A DNA stretch of 64,000 bases from Tachypleus tridentatus. Taxonomy: Eukaryota; Arthropoda; Merostomata; Xiphosura; Limulidae. The translations under genes and the position numbers were made by a program. A model generated the notes under the pieces. That model did no database searches, had not been told where the DNA came from, and worked only from the letters and a program-made list of their open reading frames with translations. Below are positions 1 through 11,369 of this stretch, piece after piece (the first letter of the stretch is position 1; every line of letters begins with the position of its first letter). The DNA lies in contig NC_134833.1 in the NCBI RefSeq assembly GCF_004210375.1, positions 140,546,127-140,610,126 on the forward strand, written 5' to 3'.

Positions 1-70
1 ATGTCTTAACTTTGACCACGCTGTTCCAGCTGAGAAGCTAACTAGGTGAGACGGTGTTTAATTAGGAAAG

Positions 71-109
71 TATGATATAGTGTACCGACCTCTATACTTC
101 CAGTCAGTC
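71..109 (+). promoter_or_regulatory. Candidate arthropod-type core promoter (TATA-like + Inr)
   Basis: The arthropod initiator consensus TCAGTC lies at 104-109, with its A at 106. A TATA-like stretch (TATGATATAG, 71-80) sits about 26-35 bases upstream, which is the usual TATA-to-start spacing. The next ATG, at 157, opens a signal-peptide-like ORF, giving an implied 5' UTR of about 50 bases. Such motifs occur by chance in AT-rich DNA, so the support comes from the combination. Confidence 0.35.
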
Positions 110-156
110 CATCATCGAAATCTGCTGACTTTGTTACAAACCTATTATTCTAAACG

Positions 157-273
157 ATGAAATATTTCATATTTATAATCATCAGTGTGTTTTTGTTACT
201 CTACAACACTGGAAACGGTTCTATCCTGAACTGCAGTAAAATCTACTGCAGAAGTACTTATTTCGAAAGTTGA
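157..273 (+). CDS. Candidate small secreted peptide (38 aa) or first coding exon
   Basis: A 38-codon ORF starts at the first ATG after the candidate initiator. Residues 1-20 form a textbook signal peptide: a Lys at position 2, then a long Ile/Phe/Leu/Val core, then polar NTGNG. The remainder is short and polar, with two cysteines at residues 26 and 31 (C-x4-C), which could close a six-residue disulfide ring. An AATAAA lies 95 bases past the stop. Alternatively this is exon 1 of a longer secreted protein, although the possible donors (for example GTAAAA at 236) are weak. The C-x4-C spacing recalls oxytocin/vasopressin-type rings, but the conserved Asn-Cys-Pro-x-Gly tail is absent, so I do not assign it to that family. 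I recognise no named family. Confidence 0.3.
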   Translation: MKYFIFIIISVFLLLYNTGNGSILNCSKIYCRSTYFES

Positions 274-367
274 AAGTTATAATACCGTTTAAAAATTTGA
301 AGTGTATGTTATCATCATCACAGTATAACAACAAAAAATTACACTTTAAAACTTAAATATATATTTC

Positions 368-373
368 AATAAA
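368..373 (+). terminator. Canonical AATAAA poly(A) signal after the small peptide ORF
   Basis: An exact AATAAA occurs 95 bases after the stop at 273. It fits a compact single-exon transcript, but AATAAA is frequent in DNA this AT-rich. Confidence 0.25.
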
Positions 374-2345
374 TCAAACAAGATCATCAAAAGCTATACG
401 GAAATGGCAACAACTAAAATCTAGATATGAAACAAGTGTTGCTGGGAGCTTATAAATTCTTAGAGTTAAATAAAAGCAAAACAAATTATTCAGACAAAGT
501 TATTTACACCAACTAACAAAACTAATCAATATTAAAAGAACTACAAGATCGCCACCTACAGGCAAAAGTAATGTGTATTATAAAAGAAATTAATAATTAA
601 TGGTTATTTGAGACTGAAAATCCATTTATAATACATACATGAATTTAAGCTAAAACATTATACATATCCAAATAAAATATTAACATTTAAACTATTAATT
701 ACTATATAAGAATATTTGTGTACTAAAAATATTTATATTCAATACTCATGTATTATTGTTAACACATTTATTTGTTTATTATAATTAGATTTTATATGTT
801 TTCTTTAAAAAAGTAAAACATGATCCACAATCAAGGAAATTTTGCGGATCATAATTTGTTGCAATTTTTGTTCTTAATTTTTCCACCACGAGATAAATAA
901 TTACATGTAAACATACATTTTTTTTTTATAAAATATTTGTTACTAGTCTGTATTTTCGAATCATACAATTATCACAAAGCATTAAACAAACCCTGTTTAT
1001 TTATTGTAATATTTTACAACATTAACTGAACGACATATTCAGAATTAATATAAAATAACTCCATATTTGTCACGAAAACGCGTTTTCATATCCCTTGTAC
1101 TAATCTCTTCTCACATATTACCAATGGCAGAAATATTTTAACTCTTTTTATTTTGACAATACTGTGGTTGTATTAAGATATCTTAGCATGTTAAGGATTA
1201 AAACTGTCGATTCTTTCCTCTACAATATAAAAATCTAGAAGTTACAACTGAACAAAAGAAATTTTGAGTGTTCAAAGTAGAATGCACTACTGAATATTTT
1301 AATTTGTATCTATCTAACAACCAACCAAAGCCCTTGCAAAAATATTTTACTTTTTTATTAATTTTATTTTTCAAAACTGATTCACCTTACGACAGAAATA
1401 GATGATATTTACAAACAATGATTTTGTTTTTTCATATATTTTACGAAACTAAAAATAGTACTCAGCTCGTAATCGTTGATGTTAATTTAATGTGAATATA
1501 TATTAAATATTCAACACTTCACCACATTAACGATTACACAAGTTGCTTTTAACTTGAAATAAAAGAAACGTCTCCTAACCTTGGGTAGCAAAAACGAGTT
1601 GACCCATTTCGTAAAAGTCTTTTTTTGTATATAAAGTCTTTCTTCTTGAAGTGCTTTAATTCGGCCCGTCTCAAACTTGGAATCTTCCCTTATGAACATC
1701 ATCTTTGATCCAGAATCTGTTGTCAGTTGCTCCCGTTATTCATATCACTGTAGAATACAAAAACAAGGGAACTAGGTTCGTTTAAAATGTCATAATATTT
1801 GAAAGGCCTATATCTAAGAGGGACAAAACAGGTTAAACCGCTGTTCGTATAAATATTTTTCCACCTAGGCATTTTTTTTAGAAAACAACTAACACATTTC
1901 ACGTCCGTCTGTCTATCTGCAATGTTAACTGTTAATACACTACACAACGAGTCGCTAATTGATGACCTACCTTCCTGACTTGGAAAGCAGACATGTCTTA
2001 CTGAAGCTCACGGTATACTGTTAAAGTCAGAGAACGTCCTGAACGAGTTTTCTAACTCATTAACCGAAGCCACGATCTTAAAACTTTTTTTACTGAACTG
2101 TACGTCATATTCATTCCAAACGTGTTAGCGAATTTTAAACACCTTTGATATGTATGGTAGTATTTTAATAAGATATTCCAGGAACTAACTAGCGTGACAA
2201 ATTAAAGGCTTCATTACGCTTATTTATCAACGATCTAAGGTAAGGTGTTAATCCCAATTTTTTAAGATGATCACTCCAGAAATTGGTCTTCTGCTTCATT
2301 ACGTTTACGTTCATGAAAATAAATAAAATGTTTAGGCTTCAATAC
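374..2345. other. AT-rich stretch, no gene seen
   Basis: Only short chance ORFs rich in F, K, N, I and Y are present. I found no conserved motif, tRNA or transposon end. A 14-base perfect palindrome (GAAAACGCGTTTTC) lies at 1074-1087. Confidence 0.5.
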
Positions 2346-2356
2346 CGTTTGAAAAA

Positions 2357-2623
2357 TGGCCCGGCATGGCCGGGTGGGTTAAGGCATGCGACTCGTAATC
2401 CAAAGGTCGCGGGTTCAAATTGTCGTCGCATCAAACATGCTCGCCCTTTCAGCCGTGGGGGCGTTATATGTTTCGGTCAATCCCACTATTCGTTGGTAAA
2501 AGAGTACCTCAAGAGTTGGCGGTGGGTGGTGATGACTAGTTGCCTTCCCTCTAGTCTTACACTACAAAATTAGGGACGACTAGAGCAAATAGTCCTTGTG
2601 TAGCTTTGCGTGAAATTCAAAAC
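2357..2623 (+). mobile_element. SINE-A, near full length
   Basis: A tRNA-like head comes first (A-box-like GGGTGGGTTAAGG, B box GGGTTCAAATTG), followed by the family body (CCCTTTCAGCCGTGGGGGCG; GGCGGTGGGTGGTGATGACT) and the GCTTTGCGTGAAATTCAAAA tail. The head's anticodon-loop position reads CTCGTAA, so a Thr(CGT)-like ancestor is possible. The apparent ORF across it is a repeat shadow. Confidence 0.9.
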
Positions 2624-5204
2624 CTTTTCGAGAAAGGTATAATTATGTAAAGTTTAATAAAATACTGGTTAGAAGAGAAGCCTATTACACAATGTGTTTT
2701 TCATAAGAAAGGATTTAAATCGTTCCGATATCCCACACAATCACTCTTAACTTCTACTGAATACAAAACGCAAGTGTTGACAAAAAACATGAACGTGTCA
2801 ACTGACGTTGTTAGCACCAGACAAACGAGGCAAACATATTATTCTGGCCATAAATATTTAATCATGAACACAAACCAAGTGAAAATATTAAATTGGCCCT
2901 AAATATCTAAACAGTATATCTTGCACATACACTAACTAAAAATATCAGTGACCAAATGTATCCAAGCAACGTACCTTACAAACAAGATGATAACATTAAA
3001 GTGACCAAAATATTTTTCGAACCTATGTATAATTTACTACAAGGCAATTTTGCAAATCATATTGATGTTTTTGCTGTTTGTTTTGTTGTTGTTGTTTTAC
3101 AAATTCAAGAACAGTTAATTTATTTACAGAATTCGCTCTAGATGATCACTTTTTACTCGAAATAATTACTTTTAAAGTAAAATAGTCACTTTTACTTTAG
3201 AAAACTTGCTTTACTTCACTGAACGAATATTATTTAAGTTAAAATAAAAGAACAGTTGGACCAAAACCGAAAATAACTATAAGTGCATGGATTATTTTTC
3301 ACAACACTTTCCGAAAATCGAAACTCCAAGCGTATCACACCACTTGTTTCTAGGGCAAGATTAACAAAACCGTCTTTGTAGTTACCATTGTCAAAATTTT
3401 CGTGTCACGATATGCAAATCAAACGCAACTCGCAAGAATATCTGGCAACTTTGGCCTCAATCTATCCCATCTCCTAGCAACTGTTACCACGTGCATCTGT
3501 ATTGTTACATCCCACAAAGTTTATTATACAGCAAACACTCTTGTTTCGTATAAAACACGTTAACTAGTTGAATAATAAAAATATACTTATATAGAAAACC
3601 ATAATTGTACCAACAGTATGTAAAATAGTATTAGAAAGTCCCGTTCTGTATTATATTACCTGCACGGTTAGGGCTCTCAGAACTTGACTTAGAAAAACAG
3701 TTTAGCAGAGCAACATCCGTACACAACAAGGGGCTGAGGTTCGATATTAAATAGGACGAATATCCACCCACCAGTGATAAAATCGTATCGTGAATGAGAG
3801 AAAGCAATATAAACACGCACTTCAAGAGAGAAAGAGACAGTACTAAGTTAAACTTCCGGTTTGCTAGGAATCACATAGCAACAGATGACTTCCTTAAATA
3901 TCTTACACACCATACCAGACAGGCTTAACTCACTTCCCAATAAGGTATATTACGGCAAGTTCCACGGACGAATCGGAGCCTAATACAGCAAAACAATGAA
4001 CTGCATATGTTCAAGTGGTACGAGGACTCACCCAATGCTTTTCTGCCGTTGTGCTCATTGTAGCCAGCCACTACAGACAACTGTCTGAAGAATTATTTCG
4101 ATCAATGATTCTTTTTTTGTATCCCATTTTTACGACGCACTCAAAATTTTTCCTGAATGTCACCACCACACATTTGAAATATTTCTCCTAATCAAATAAG
4201 CTTTCCAATTGAAACACGCGCTGATAATATCAAACAAAGGGCAAAGAGTTTTGTATTTGTTATCTTAACCGGATTAATCGGTTATTGATCAATTATTCAT
4301 TTTAGCAGCCCGGTTTCTTTCATGAAGTACAATACAATTATAATAATTTCACTGAAGAATCTGATTCGTAAAATTATTGGTCGATTTTAAACGATTAAAG
4401 CACCTCGTGATGGAAATATTTAAAACACGTGCATTCGTTTTACTTTAAAAACTTTAGCACTTGATTCTCTCCTTTCTATGACATTTTTTTCAATTCAGGT
4501 TAAACGTTTCAGGGCTTTAAAATCTCTTCAGACACATTGTACTACTGTATTAACAGTAAAAAACAAAAACAGCAATTTGGGCCACAGTGAAAGATAAAAC
4601 CTTGATTATACATTTAATCAACAAGTTTCGGTGACACACATACCATCACCAGCCCTTCGGTTTTATTTTTACCTTTTGATTTTAAGACTTACCAAGTGAC
4701 TTCCTCTGAACACGGGCATCGAGCAGTATGTACAGTAAATACTAAATACGACCCGAAGACTAGTGGACTACACAAGAGAAACATACACCAGGAACTCGAC
4801 TTTCAAGATTTCAGCTGCAACACACATGTGGAAATAATATAAACATGTACTTCAGTGTAGTCACTATAACATACGCCTGTACATGATAATCACTCTTTCG
4901 GTTCTATACAACTTCACTGTATCCACACCAGGTGGTCTTAATATTTCGAAGCTTACATTTCTGCTAGCCAAGCTAGACCGTCCAATAACGCAAAAATAAA
5001 CAGTTTTGTACTTCTGAGATTTTGACTCACTCAGCTTTAGTCTATATTGTCTGATGACGTAGTTACAAGGAGTGTAACATTATTATATTCTGTAGTTCTA
5101 ACATTGGTACAAGACTGTATCGTTCTAAACGACAATTTCTATACGAGTTCGCTCAAAAAATTACGGGGATATCTATGCATACCATTCCTTAATTTTGAGT
5201 TTAT
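2624..5204. other. AT-rich stretch, no gene seen
   Basis: I see no protein-like ORF longer than about 65 codons, no transposon termini and no RNA gene. Short stop-free runs at 2956-3141 and 3631-3825 have low-complexity composition and no recognisable motif. Confidence 0.45.
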
Positions 5205-5400
5205 GGACTAGAAGAAAGGCAGCTAGTCGATAGCACCCACCGCCAACTCTTGGGCTACTATTTTCTGATCAAATAATAATATTGGATCTTCACTTATAAC
5301 GTACCCACGGCCCAAATGTAAAGTGCGTTTTTGCGGCAACGAGTCGCAAGCCATAAATCCTCAGATTTACAGGCCAGACATACTGCCTGAATATGCTTGG
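5205..5400 (-). repeat. Old degenerate SINE-A
   Basis: Family blocks remain recognisable on the minus strand: GAAAGGCAGCTAGTCG, CACCCACCGCCAACTCTTGG and ATAACGTACCCACGG. The tRNA head has decayed. Confidence 0.65.
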
Positions 5401-5544
5401 TCCCCTAAAGAATAGTTATACAGAATAATATTTAACGGTATAAGTACAGCGTCCATATCAACTGTATTCTCTATTTTTTAAAGAACTTTCGCGAAAAGCT
5501 ACGCAGAGAGTTAGTTGCACTAAATGTCACTAATTATTTGAACT

Positions 5545-5670
5545 AAAGGACTAGTGAAGGCAGTTAATCAAAAGGACCATCGCTAACTCCTTGGCTACTC
5601 TAATCTAATAGTGGAACTTGACCGTTACTCTTATAACGCCCCAAAGAGTCATCGAATGCATGTTCTGGGT
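5545..5670 (-). repeat. Old degenerate SINE-A fragment
   Basis: Diverged body blocks are visible (GAAGGCAGTTAATC, CGCTAACTCCTTGGCTACTC, TTATAACGCCCC) in minus orientation. Neither end is clear. Confidence 0.5.
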
Positions 5671-5749
5671 ATACTAACAACTGGGACACGCAAAATACCC
5701 ATTATATACAGGTATTAGCAATTCAAGGTTAGTTCGTTTTAGAGTAAAC

Positions 5750-5835
5750 TCATATGGGGCTATCTGCTGTGTCCAACGCGGGAAATCGAACCAGAGATTT
5801 TAGTGTTGCAAGTCAGTAAACTTACCGCCGCCCAC
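5750..5835 (-). repeat. Degenerate SINE-C fragment
   Basis: Read on the minus strand it shows GGCGGTAAGTTTAC, a B-box-like GGTTCGATTTCCC, and GGACACAGCAGATAGCC, all features of SINE-C (intact copy at 52019-52141). Confidence 0.55.
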
Positions 5836-6422
5836 AGGAAACAGCAAGTCAGGGACCTTTATAACTGCGCTTTGGAATGGCCATTCACAAAATAACACGC
5901 GCAATGTAAAAATTTCTAGCGTAAACGAAATTCAAAAGTTATACAAATATGTATGAAAATAAAATGCCAGGAGATCAGAAAACAATCTACCGGAAAATCA
6001 TCAAACTCTCCGACAGGAAAGTAAATATTTAATCTACAGTATAATACAAGTTCACATATGCTACACTGATTTTAAGTAAACACAAGAAAATACATTCTAA
6101 AGTACAACAACATCAGTTAAACTGGAAGATTCGTAGTGCAACACTACTCAACACGAAATATTTTCGTGTTATGTTGTCACAGACACAAAATATACAAACC
6201 AATTCTTCGCCCTCTAATATTTAGGTTTAGAGGCCATTATCGTGTTCTGTCGTAATTTGTGCTAAAGTTTTGGCCATTTTTAAAAGTTCCAGTTTGCTAC
6301 TATTATAACAAAAGTTATCAACTTTTAGTGACAGACTTTTGAGCTATACTAAATGGCGAAAACCTAACCCACTGGGCCACGGTGGGCACTTCCAAATTTG
6401 AACAAGATCAGATGAAAGCTAA

Positions 6423-6461
6423 ACACACACACACACACATACATAGATAGATAGATAGATA
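6423..6461. repeat. Compound microsatellite (AC)n-(GATA)n
   Basis: An AC dinucleotide run is followed directly by ATAC/ATAG tetranucleotides. Confidence 0.9.
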
Positions 6462-6504
6462 CGAGTGAAAGTAATACCCCATACCATAGGGCTGGGTAGT
6501 ACAT

Positions 6505-6626
6505 TTGTTTATTTGTAGTTAAGCACGAAGCTAAACAAGGGACTATCTGTGATCTGCCCACTACGCGTACTGAAACCCGGTTTCTAGCATTGTAAGTACA
6601 CAGGCATGCCGCTGTGCCACTGGGAG
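6505..6626 (-). mobile_element. SINE-B copy
   Basis: The minus strand reads as the roughly 125-bp SINE-B: CAGTGGCACAGCGGCATGCC head, GGTTTC B-box region, GGGCAGATCACAGATAG, and AGCTTCGTGCTTAACTACAA tail. It abuts the mini-mariner at 6686. Confidence 0.8.
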
Positions 6627-6685
6627 TGAGGGACGGACAATAAGAAAACAAGCTCCAAGATGTGACACCATTAAGCAAAAAAATA

Positions 6686-7091
6686 TTGGGTTGAGGAATA
6701 ATTCGTGAGCGTTTTTTCAAGTTAAAAAATATATTCATAAATGAAACGCTTTCGCAAAATATTTCATGTCATTTGGTAGATAATTTTTTGCTCTAATAAG
6801 ATGGTGTGTTTGATTTTCACGTCTTTAATTTTTGCTTTCATTTTCAGCTCATTAAATGGAATGTCAAGTGGACAAAATCGAGCATTTTCGACACCATCTG
6901 CTTTTCGCATTTAATTTCTTGCAATTTCGTTTAAAACAATGCATACTATATACCTAGGTATTACATGAAATAAAGTATCATAATAAATGTTTTGGGTGTA
7001 ATGTGTTCATGCATTGAAGTATTGTATAGTCTTGCATGTAATGCTTGAATGAAATTATTTAAAAACGCTCACGAATTATTCCTCAACCTAA
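6686..7091 (+). mobile_element. Internally deleted mariner element (406 bp) with 31-bp TIRs
   Basis: The two ends match as inverted repeats for 31 bases with one mismatch. The left begins TTGGGTTGAGGAATAATTCG, and the reverse complement of the right end begins TTAGGTTGAGGAATAATTCG. TA dinucleotides flank both ends (6684-6685 and 7092-7093), the Tc1/mariner target duplication. The interior keeps only the start of a mariner transposase, so the element cannot move without transposase from elsewhere. Confidence 0.85.
6856..6957 (+). pseudogene. N-terminal stub of a mariner transposase
   Basis: This 33-codon ORF begins MECQVDKIEHFRHHLLFAFN. It matches the opening helix of mariner transposases, which typically read K-x-H-x-R-x-x-L-L-F/Y-x-F. 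The rest of the DNA-binding domain and the whole DD34D catalytic domain are missing, so it is inactive. The family call rests on about 20 residues plus the flanking mariner-type TIRs. Confidence 0.6.
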
Positions 7092-7290
7092 TACATTATG
7101 TTAGTTACAGAAATATAAGTTGAATAACTTGACAATATTAATCCATCACAAAAGTACGCGATCAAGGGCATGATAACATCCGTTTAAAAAGTATAAGCAA
7201 TTCAACTATTACAAAAACTGAATATTACAGAGTTCCACTGTATTCACAAACAGTAATTTCAGTGTCTAAGTTTTGACAGCTATATGGATG

Positions 7291-7572
7291 GATTATTTGT
7301 TGTTGTTGTTTTAATTTCGCGCAAAGCTACACGAGTGCTATCTGCGATAGCCGTCCCTAATTTAGCAGTGTAAGACTCGAGGGAAGGCAGCTAGTCATCA
7401 TCACCCACCACCAACTCTTGGACTACTCTTTTACCAATGAACAGTGGGATTAACCGTCACATTATAACGTCCTCACAGCTGAAAGGGCGATTATGTTTGC
7501 TGTGACAAGGATTCGAACCCGCGACCCTACGATTACGAATCGAGTGCTCTAACCATCTGTCCATGCCGAGCC
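7291..7572 (-). mobile_element. SINE-A, near full length, with TSD
   Basis: It starts with the oligo-pyrimidine complement of the A-rich tail, then AATTTCGCGCAAAGCTACAC, and ends in the complement of the tRNA-like head (GGATTCGAACCCGCGACCCT). An 11-base direct repeat with one mismatch (CTATATGGATG at 7280-7290, CTATATGTATG at 7573-7583) marks the insertion. Confidence 0.9.
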
Positions 7573-7583
7573 CTATATGTATG

Positions 7584-9710
7584 TAAGATATGGTTAAGAC
7601 GAAGAGATTAACACATAAAAAACAGCCACTACTGGTCGACGATCAGAAAATGAACAGAGAACTCAAGTATGAAGAGGGAAAGTGAGCACAGAGATAAAGC
7701 AACTGAGCTACGATCAATAACGATTAGTGCAACAAATTTTGTTATCACACAAAGAACAATTTGTGATTGTTTGGTGACCATAGAGAGAACAACTCAGCTG
7801 TATGTCAGCGATTAGAGGAAGTAACCATGCGCACATAACTTTGTTACTCCAGAAAGGCCTAATTCGTCCAAATAGTAAAATTGGTCCAAATATGAAAAGT
7901 TTAAGTCATAGCATAGCTGGTCATTCATAAAAATATTTAGATATTTCAATGTTAAACCGTAAGGTGGCTAAAAGAATACGTATTCGCTCTTTCAAGGCTG
8001 TCATTCGGAGTTGACAGTTTATAGACATGTTTCAAACGTAGTTGTAATACCAATAAAATAACTAAATAAAATCACTACCTTTCCTGAAGAAACCGTACAA
8101 ACCTATCATTTGGACAACTTTTCCTTTTCGTCCACGTTTACTACTGTATTATTGACCTTCAAACCACGTGCCTGATTTTTTTTGTCAAAGTTTTTTCTTT
8201 TCAGTCTCCTTGTTCGAAATTTTTTTCTAGCCACATAAACTAGTGTATGGAGTCAATAAACAAATAAGGCTAAACACAATAATTCAACGGTGGTTAACCC
8301 TAAAATTACCAACTTGTTTTTTTAAACCATTTTCTACTGGTAGGGTTCATAAATATCATCGAGCAATGTCATATTTTCACCTGTTGTTAGCAATGATCGC
8401 CAAGAACCAGTAAAAAAATAGGTTAAATAATTCATTTTTTTTAATGTAAAACACATGGAATAACCTCAGCAGTAGCTTGTGAAATTAAAGGTATTATTAA
8501 TGGTTTTTGTTTTCTCTCTTAGAACATGTCATGAACGCACACGCAATTTGGTTCATAATCAGTTCAGAAAAAAAATTTAGAAGAAAACATTTATGAGGTC
8601 TGCTTTAACTATTGTCTAAATGTGCAGGCTTAAACCCTTACTCACACTCGTACAAAAATGCCACGATTTCAATTTCTTTTGGTACAAAATAGTAATCTGT
8701 TGAAGCAAAATAGTGGCCCGCTTGAGTTATAAAAGTTATACTAGTCCTAACCACCATCAGGATCGTTGTATTTAAATACAGTTTCTAACTTTATGTTATT
8801 ACGCACACTTTTAAATCTTGTAACTAAAAACTTTCCAGAAAAAAATAACAAATATTATTTTCACATTAATCTCCCTGGACAGAATTAAAAAAAAAGAGTT
8901 TGACAATTAACACTGTAAAACATTGCTTAGTCGTTTATTTGTAACCTCAATAATAATTATAGAGGGCGCGACAAACTCTTGGAAAGAAAATTGCAGCATA
9001 GTAACTTTTCCAGTAGCTATGAGCACCCAACTACATATAATTAGTAAGACTTAAATACCATCTATAAAACACCAGTATTACTAACACAGAGATAAACAAA
9101 TAAATTACATTACAGAATACACTAGTATAATACAACATTTAGATTTTATAAAGACAAGTAGGGGTAGATTATACGTAATCTAGCTAGCTATAGTAATATA
9201 GAATATTTTAATACTATCAAAAGTATCGAAATACGGAAAGTCGAAACTACAAAAACTGAGTTACTTGAAATTTTAATTTTTTATCCCTACTTTAGTAAAT
9301 CACTATACTTATGCTAGTCTGAGATAAAATAGGGTTAAAAAGTCTTAACTTTTAAGTTTCAATTCTTTTCTATAGCATTAAAATCTATATTACTTACGTT
9401 AGTTAGGTAACGTATGTAACGATCCTTACTAGTATTTATATAATTTAAAATATATATGTAGAGTACTATGCAAAAATGTTACGACAAGAGAATATTTTGT
9501 TCTTTTCATTTAATGGGGCTAATTCTTCGATGCCATTACATAAATTTCATCACTATGGTAACGCTTCAATGATCCTTTCTAAAAACTGAATAAGCCAGAG
9601 TGAGAATATCTATCATTCTTTAGAATTTTCAAATACTTGTTCCAAGAGCATGTCATAAGGGTTCTGCTGGAATGAAGAGGTTGATCAAATTTAGGGCCTT
9701 AAATACTTGT
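7584..9710. other. AT-rich stretch, no gene seen
   Basis: No ORF above 60 codons stands out, and I found no SINE block, inverted terminal repeat or tRNA. Confidence 0.45.
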
Positions 9711-9958
9711 TACAGTACCTCATGCAGTGTCTTTACTACATAGAGAGCAGCTAGCATATGGTACCGGTATATGGTAGAAGAAATCAATTTAATAACACTC
9801 CAAAAATAAACCTTGATAAAGACAATGTTTAACACTATATATTAAGTTTTGTTGTTACGTCACGTAGAGAACTGTCAGTGAAGTAGAGATTTCGTGCAAA
9901 AGTTTTAAATCATTCTGGTTGCTATGGGCTTGAAATGTTCCTCAAGTGCTGTCATGTA

Positions 9959-10199
9959 CAGGGTTGCCCGTAAATCCCTACCCATCCGTATATCTTATGT
10001 ATCCAGTGTATCTGTGTACTGTCACCAGTATTCTTGCGCTCATGTACCCACGTACTTGTCACAATACGCTCTTCAAGTGTAAATGGGTTTAGAACAGCCA
10101 TATTTCTCTGAAAAAAAAAAAGAAACAAATTTATAATACATGGGTAATTGCATATAACATAATAACATATGAATGAGTACGGACTTACGGGCCACCCTG
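9959..10199. mobile_element. MITE, 241 bp, inserted in the Tc1 pseudogene
   Basis: The ends are inverted repeats: CAGGGTTGCCCGTAAATCC on the left, CAGGGTGGCCCGTAAGTCC as the complement of the right. TA flanks both sides (9957-9958 and 10200-10201). The minus strand carries a short reading frame beginning MAVLNPFTLEERIVTS, which resembles the N-terminus of a transposase HTH domain. It is probably a deletion derivative of a larger DNA transposon. Confidence 0.75.
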
Positions 10200-10562
10200 T
10201 ACATCATGAGACCAAGACAAGTAAATTTGAAAATATGAAAGGAAGAGACAGAACACCTAAACTCAATGATACTGCTATTAAGTATCTTTGTTTATGCATC
10301 CTTCTGGACAGAAGGAAGACTGCCACTGATCTCAAGCATGAAATAAACAATCATGTACCAAATGACAGAAAAGTGTTCAGATTTACAGTATCAAGAAGAC
10401 TCAAGCAGAATAAAATATTTGGTCATGCAGCAGTTAAAAACCTTTACTTCGATCTCCAAGTATTGTCAAGAGACTGAAATTTACTGAAAAGTTCCAAAAC
10501 TGAACTGTTGATGATTGAAAAACGATGTTATGGACAGAGGAATCCAAGTTTGAAATATATGG

Positions 10563-10688
10563 TTTTGTTTGTTTAGAATTAAGCACGAAGTTATACAATG
10601 GGCTATTTATGATCTGCCCACCACGGGCATCGAAATCTGATCTTTAGCGCTGTAAGTCCGCAGACAAAAGGCTGTGCCACTGAGGGGC
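10563..10688 (-). mobile_element. SINE-B inserted in the Tc1 pseudogene
   Basis: It carries the SINE-B tail complement (TTTAGAATTAAGCACGAAG), CTGCCCACCACGGGCATCGA and the head complement. The 10-base flanks AAATATATGG (10553-10562) and AAATATTTGG (10689-10698) are a TSD with one mismatch. It inserted just after the codons for the first catalytic motif. Confidence 0.85.
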
Positions 10689-11369
10689 AAATATTTGGTT
10701 CAAACATAGGTTGTACATCCGGCAGAAGAAAAGTGAAATAAAATTACCTCAATGTATAGAGCACCCACCATGAAGCATGGGAGAGGCAGTTTGAGGTGGG
10801 GGATATTTTTCTGTTAAGGTGGCATGAGATATCTGTAAAATAGATGAAATAATGGACCAGTGCAAGTACCATCAAAAATTGATCCGTCATGGTATACTCA
10901 GTGGTTTGCGTATTATTGGTAAAGGATTGTACTATCACGAAGATAATGGCCTTAAACACTCACCCAACCTATGTAGAAATTACTTAGCTAAGAGAGAAGC
11001 TACTGGAGTCTTTCAGACGATGCAATGACCCCCACAGAACTCCGATCTCAACTAACTGAGCAGATCTTGGATTTGAATAAACTTTATGGGAGTGTATTAG
11101 AGATATTTGGAGTAAAATCCAAAAGGGAACTTTAAATATGTTACAACAATACCTGAAATACTGTCTACAGTTATTAAAGCAAAAAAAGGCACACACGAAA
11201 CATTAACTGTTTGCAGAATTCCAACACTTTCACTTAGCTTCTATTGTACTAAATATGAGATTTAAAAAAAAAAATTGATGTTCCACTTCTGTTTTGCCTT
11301 CCATTATTCTTTGGAAGTAGCTCAAAATATAATTTATGACTTTGTCCTAACACTTTTGGACAGTACTGT

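Larger units (their letters stand above)
9860..11200 (+). pseudogene. Tc1-like transposase pseudogene
   Basis: After the MITE, an intact run (10169-10477) contains DRRKTATDLKHEINNH and TVSRRLKQNKIFGHAAVKN, matching the second helix-turn-helix region of Tc1 transposases. Downstream, in shifted frames, are EESKFEIYG (region of the first catalytic acid), TMKHGRGS (usually KHGGGS), EDNGLKHSPNLCRNYL (usually QDNDPKHTS, around the second Asp) and PPQNSDLN (usually PPQSPDLNPIE). There are several stops and frameshifts and two insertions, so it is dead. No start codon can be defined. Confidence 0.75.
9711..11368 (+). mobile_element. Decayed Tc1-like transposon split by a MITE and a SINE
   Basis: The right end is clear: sequence reading into ACACTTTTGGACAGTACTG followed by TA (11369-11370) is a Tc1-type terminus. 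The left end is tentative: TACAGTACC at 9711 could be the eroded partner. Between them is transposase-like coding sequence with many stops, interrupted by a 241-bp MITE (9959-10199) and a SINE-B (10563-10688). Subtracting these gives about 1.3 kb, a usual Tc1 length. Confidence 0.65.

Noticed and set aside
157..273. Assignment of the small peptide to the oxytocin/vasopressin or a known antimicrobial family
   Set aside because: Only the C-x4-C spacing agrees. The conserved flanking residues and any downstream domain are missing.
2283..2573. 96-codon ORF over a SINE
   Set aside because: It runs through SINE-A sequence in a frame that is open by chance. The same happens at 16299-16787, 31667-31879, 49022-49204 and 61469-61687.
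6364..6738. 124-codon minus-strand ORF
   Set aside because: It crosses a microsatellite, a SINE-B and the end of the mini-mariner. No motif is present.
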